A stretch of DNA of 64,000 bases from Pseudaminobacter soli (ex Li et al. 2025) (GTDB taxonomy: Bacteria; Pseudomonadota; Alphaproteobacteria; Rhizobiales; Rhizobiaceae): contig NZ_PXYL01000015.1 in assembly GCF_003012705.1 (NCBI RefSeq), forward strand, positions 53,763-117,762, read 5' to 3'. A program made the position numbers and the translations under genes. Every line of letters begins with the position of its first letter. Position 1 is the stretch's first letter. This document shows positions 62,023-64,000 of the stretch, one piece after another. Under the pieces are notes generated by a model that searched no databases, was not told the DNA's origin, and worked only from the letters and a program-made list of their open reading frames with translations.

Positions 62023-63675
62023 ATGACAACGCGCGTTGCCCTTTATGCCCGCTACTCCTCCGACCTGCAGCGGGAGGCCTCGATCGAGGACCAGTTGCGG
62101 CTGTGCCGCGAGCACGGGGCGCGCGAGGCCTGGGCGATCGCCGGCAGCTATCACGATGCCGGCATCTCCGGCGCCAGCCTGGTGCTCAGGCCCGGCATCC
62201 AGCAGCTGCTACGCGACGCGCAAGCCGGCCGCTTTGAGATCGTGCTGGCCGAGGCGCTCGACCGCCTGTCGCGCGACCAGGCCGACGTCGCCACGCTTTA
62301 CAAGCAGCTCAAGTTTTGCGGCGTGGCGATCGTCACTTTGGCCGAGGGGGCGATCTCCGAACTGCATGTCGGGCTCAAGGGGACGATGAACGCGCTGTTC
62401 CTCAAGGATCTGGCGCTGAAGACGCGGCGCGGCCTGCGCGGCCGCGTCGAGGCCGGCAAATCCGGCGGCGGCCTCTGCTACGGCTACCGCGTCGTCAAGA
62501 AGCTCGACGCAAACGGCGAGGCGTCGAAGGGCGGCCGCGAGATCGTTCCGCAGGAGGCTGAGGTCATCCGCCGCATCTTCCGCGACTTCGCCGCCGGCGT
62601 CAGTCCGCGTACCATCGCCAAAAGTCTCAACGAGCAGGGCATCCCCGGTCCCGCCGGCCGGCTGTGGAACGACACCACCATCCGCGGCCATGTCCGCCGC
62701 GGCACCGGTATCGTCAACAACGAACTCTACATCGGCAAACTGGTGTGGAACCGCCAGCGCTACGTCAAGGACCCGGCGACCGGCAGGCGGGTGTCGCGCC
62801 TCTACCCGGAAGGAGAATGGATCGTCGCGCACGTGCCGGAGCTGCGCATCGTCGACGAGGCGCTATGGCAGGCAGTCCGGGTCCGCCAGGACGACATCGC
62901 CGACAAGCACCTCAAGCTGACCGCGGCGGTCCGCGCCCACCACCAGCGCAACCGTCTGGCCGGCGCCCTCCGGCCGAAGTCGCTGCTGTCGGGGCTGATC
63001 ATCTGCGGTCGTTGCGGCGGCCCCTACTCCCTGCGCAGCGTCGACCGCTTCGCCTGCTCCAGCCACAGCAGCAACGGCGCCTGCGCGAACACACGCACGA
63101 TCCCACGCGCCGAACTGGAACAGCGGGTGCTGGCCGGCCTCAAGGAGCGGATGATGGCGCCGGAGGCCGCCGCGGCGGCGATGCGCGCCTATGCCGAGGA
63201 GAGCAACCGGCTCAACCGCGAGCGCCGCGCCAATGCCGCGACCTGGACGGTGGACCTGGTGCAGGTGGAGAAGCAGATCCGCAGCCTCATCGAGGCGATC
63301 AAGGCCGGCATGTTCCAGGCCAGCATGAAGGCGGCGCTGGATGGGTTCGAGGCGCGCCAGGCCGAGCTCACCGAGCTGCTGGCCGCTACCCCACAAGACT
63401 TGCCTGAGCTTCTGCCAAGTATTTCGACAGTCTATGCGAAGAAAGTGGCGCATCTAACCGAAGCGCTCAACCATGCGGACGACCGTCAAGAGGCGGCGCA
63501 AGCGCTGCGCGCGTTGATCGCGAAGATCGTGCTGACGCCCGGTGTCAAGCGCGGTGAGATGGAGGCAACTCTGCACGGGAGCTGGGCACGCTGCTCAGTT
63601 GGGTTGAGCGGCAGGCCGGAGATAACGCCGCCAAACAAAAACACTCCCGGAGCTGGGCTCGCGGGAGTGTTTTGA
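62023..63675 (+). CDS. Large serine recombinase (integrase)
   Basis: A 550-aa site-specific recombinase. The resolvase domain has ALYARYSSDLQREASIEDQL, with the nucleophile Ser in RYSSD, and EALDRLSRDQAD. A recombinase domain (GRLWNDTTIRGHVRRGTG, LYIGKLVWNR) and a zinc ribbon (ICGRCGGPYSL) follow. ATG 62023 has AAGGGAGAT upstream. Near 63580 a G seems missing (CACGGGAGC): the alternative frame would continue ELGTLLSWVERQ and run into the tRNA gene. The present end (NKNTPGAGLAGVF) matches the 31.8-kb fragment. Confidence 0.9.
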   Translation: MTTRVALYARYSSDLQREASIEDQLRLCREHGAREAWAIAGSYHDAGISGASLVLRPGIQQLLRDAQAGRFEIVLAEALDRLSRDQADVATLYKQLKFCGVAIVTLAEGAISELHVGLKGTMNALFLKDLALKTRRGLRGRVEAGKSGGGLCYGYRVVKKLDANGEASKGGREIVPQEAEVIRRIFRDFAAGVSPRTIAKSLNEQGIPGPAGRLWNDTTIRGHVRRGTGIVNNELYIGKLVWNRQRYVKDPATGRRVSRLYPEGEWIVAHVPELRIVDEALWQAVRVRQDDIADKHLKLTAAVRAHHQRNRLAGALRPKSLLSGLIICGRCGGPYSLRSVDRFACSSHSSNGACANTRTIPRAELEQRVLAGLKERMMAPEAAAAAMRAYAEESNRLNRERRANAATWTVDLVQVEKQIRSLIEAIKAGMFQASMKAALDGFEARQAELTELLAATPQDLPELLPSISTVYAKKVAHLTEALNHADDRQEAAQALRALIAKIVLTPGVKRGEMEATLHGSWARCSVGLSGRPEITPPNKNTPGAGLAGVF

Positions 63676-63679
63676 TGTT

Positions 63680-63691
<12 letters not shown>
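63633..63691 (+). repeat. 59-bp direct repeat, right copy (att-like, overlaps tRNA-fMet)
   Basis: Partner of 31818-31876 with two mismatches. It spans the 3' end of the recombinase, the hairpin, and the last 12 bases of tRNA-fMet including CCA. The offset between the copies is 31,815 bases. Confidence 0.75.
63638..63673 (-). terminator. Bidirectional hairpin terminator of the rRNA operon
   Basis: AAAACACTCCCG (63638-63649) and CGGGAGTGTTTT (63662-63673) are perfect 12-bp arms. Read leftward it lies just after tRNA-fMet and is followed by TTTTGTTTGG, as expected for the end of an rRNA operon. Read rightward it would also end recombinase transcription. Confidence 0.8.
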
Positions 63692-63756
<65 letters not shown>

Positions 63757-63882
63757 TCAACTTGCTGGACCTTGGCCGGTTGCTGCCGAAGCAAATGGCC
63801 GCTCCCGTTTTATGGCGGGGTGCGGCCGGCCGGCCCGCTTTCACGGGCCTTGTGTCGTTTTGAGAAGATATGACATGCATTT

Positions 63883-64000
63883 GGCAGACCTGGCAGCGAC
63901 TTACTCTCCCGCGTCTTGAGACGAAGTACCATCAGCGCTGGAGCGTTTCACGGCCGAGTTCGGAATGGGATCGGGTGCAGCCGCTCCGCCATAACCACCA
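63883..64000 (-). rRNA. 5S rRNA (5' end beyond the window)
   Basis: The minus strand reads TGGTGGTTATGGCGGAGCGG near the window edge, has CCGATCCCATTCCGAACTCG and GATGGTACTTCGTCTCAAGA, and ends near CGCTGCCAGGTCTGCCAA. Only about four bases of the 5' end (GACC, which pair with GGTC) are cut off. The 23S and 16S genes should lie to the right of the window. Confidence 0.95.

Noticed and set aside
63757..63882. Additional small gene between tRNA-fMet and 5S rRNA
   Set aside because: This is the short rRNA operon spacer; the open frame there has no coding features.

Overview
The window reads as chromosome of an alphaproteobacterium of the order Hyphomicrobiales/Rhizobiales, most like Mesorhizobium or a relative. 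The evidence is high GC, many ABC uptake systems with small divergent regulators, rhizobial-type RepA/DUF2840/relaxase debris, and the right edge, which is the 3' end of a leftward rRNA operon (5S rRNA, then initiator tRNA-Met, then a strong hairpin). Genus assignment is inference.

Layout. 1-1.9 kb: end of an OB-fold membrane protein gene and a flotillin. 2.2-2.7 kb: broken IS6-type transposase. 2.9-11.3 kb (leftward): NitT/TauT-type ABC importer, VOC-like protein, an unrecognised 397-aa protein, SDR, two Gfo/Idh/MocA dehydrogenases, an internally deleted SDR and a fumarylacetoacetate-hydrolase family enzyme. Divergent from it (11.6-16.6 kb): MurR/RpiR regulator, N-acyl-D-amino-acid deacylase, RidA, SDR and a D-threonine-aldolase-like PLP enzyme. 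17.4-26.5 kb (leftward): a nine-gene operon with a uracil-DNA-glycosylase-fold protein, GMC oxidoreductase, NIPSNAP protein, a BMP-type nucleoside ABC importer and an aminohydrolase. A RutR-like TetR regulator is divergent from it, with two operator-like palindromes between.

27.4-31.9 kb is wreckage: repA, iterons, parA and DUF2840 pieces of a plasmid or ICE, a broken DUF917 gene, an intact PNPOx-like gene, a reductase gene killed by one stop codon, and IS6 and serine-recombinase fragments. 32-36.8 kb: polar amino-acid ABC importer with an M20 peptidase and a LysR regulator. 37-38.7 kb: isochorismatase-like gene and an SRPBCC fragment between oppositely oriented IS3 pieces. 39-46.6 kb: oligopeptide-type ABC importer, uraD (OHCU decarboxylase), a signal-less NMT1-type protein and a LysR regulator. 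46.7-48.6 kb: IS6 and relaxase remnants with an oriT-like inverted repeat. 48.6-55.4 kb: RpiR regulator divergent from a purine operon (cyclo-ligase-like protein, NMT1-type ABC importer with a fused permease, adenine deaminase). 55.8-57.8 kb: a lone GHKL ATPase with a nuclease-like C-terminus, the best candidate here for an undescribed defence gene. 58-61.5 kb: frameshifted hydrolase, ArsR/SRPBCC/GST operon and an XRE regulator. 62-63.7 kb: large serine recombinase abutting tRNA-fMet and 5S rRNA.

Two themes link the parts. First, nucleobase uptake and breakdown recurs in three separate operons (RutR/BMP/aminohydrolase; uraD; adenine deaminase). Second, the 31.8 kb between two 59-bp direct repeats (57/59 identical, each at a recombinase 3' end, the right one running into tRNA-fMet) looks like an accretion of integrated elements at the rRNA operon.
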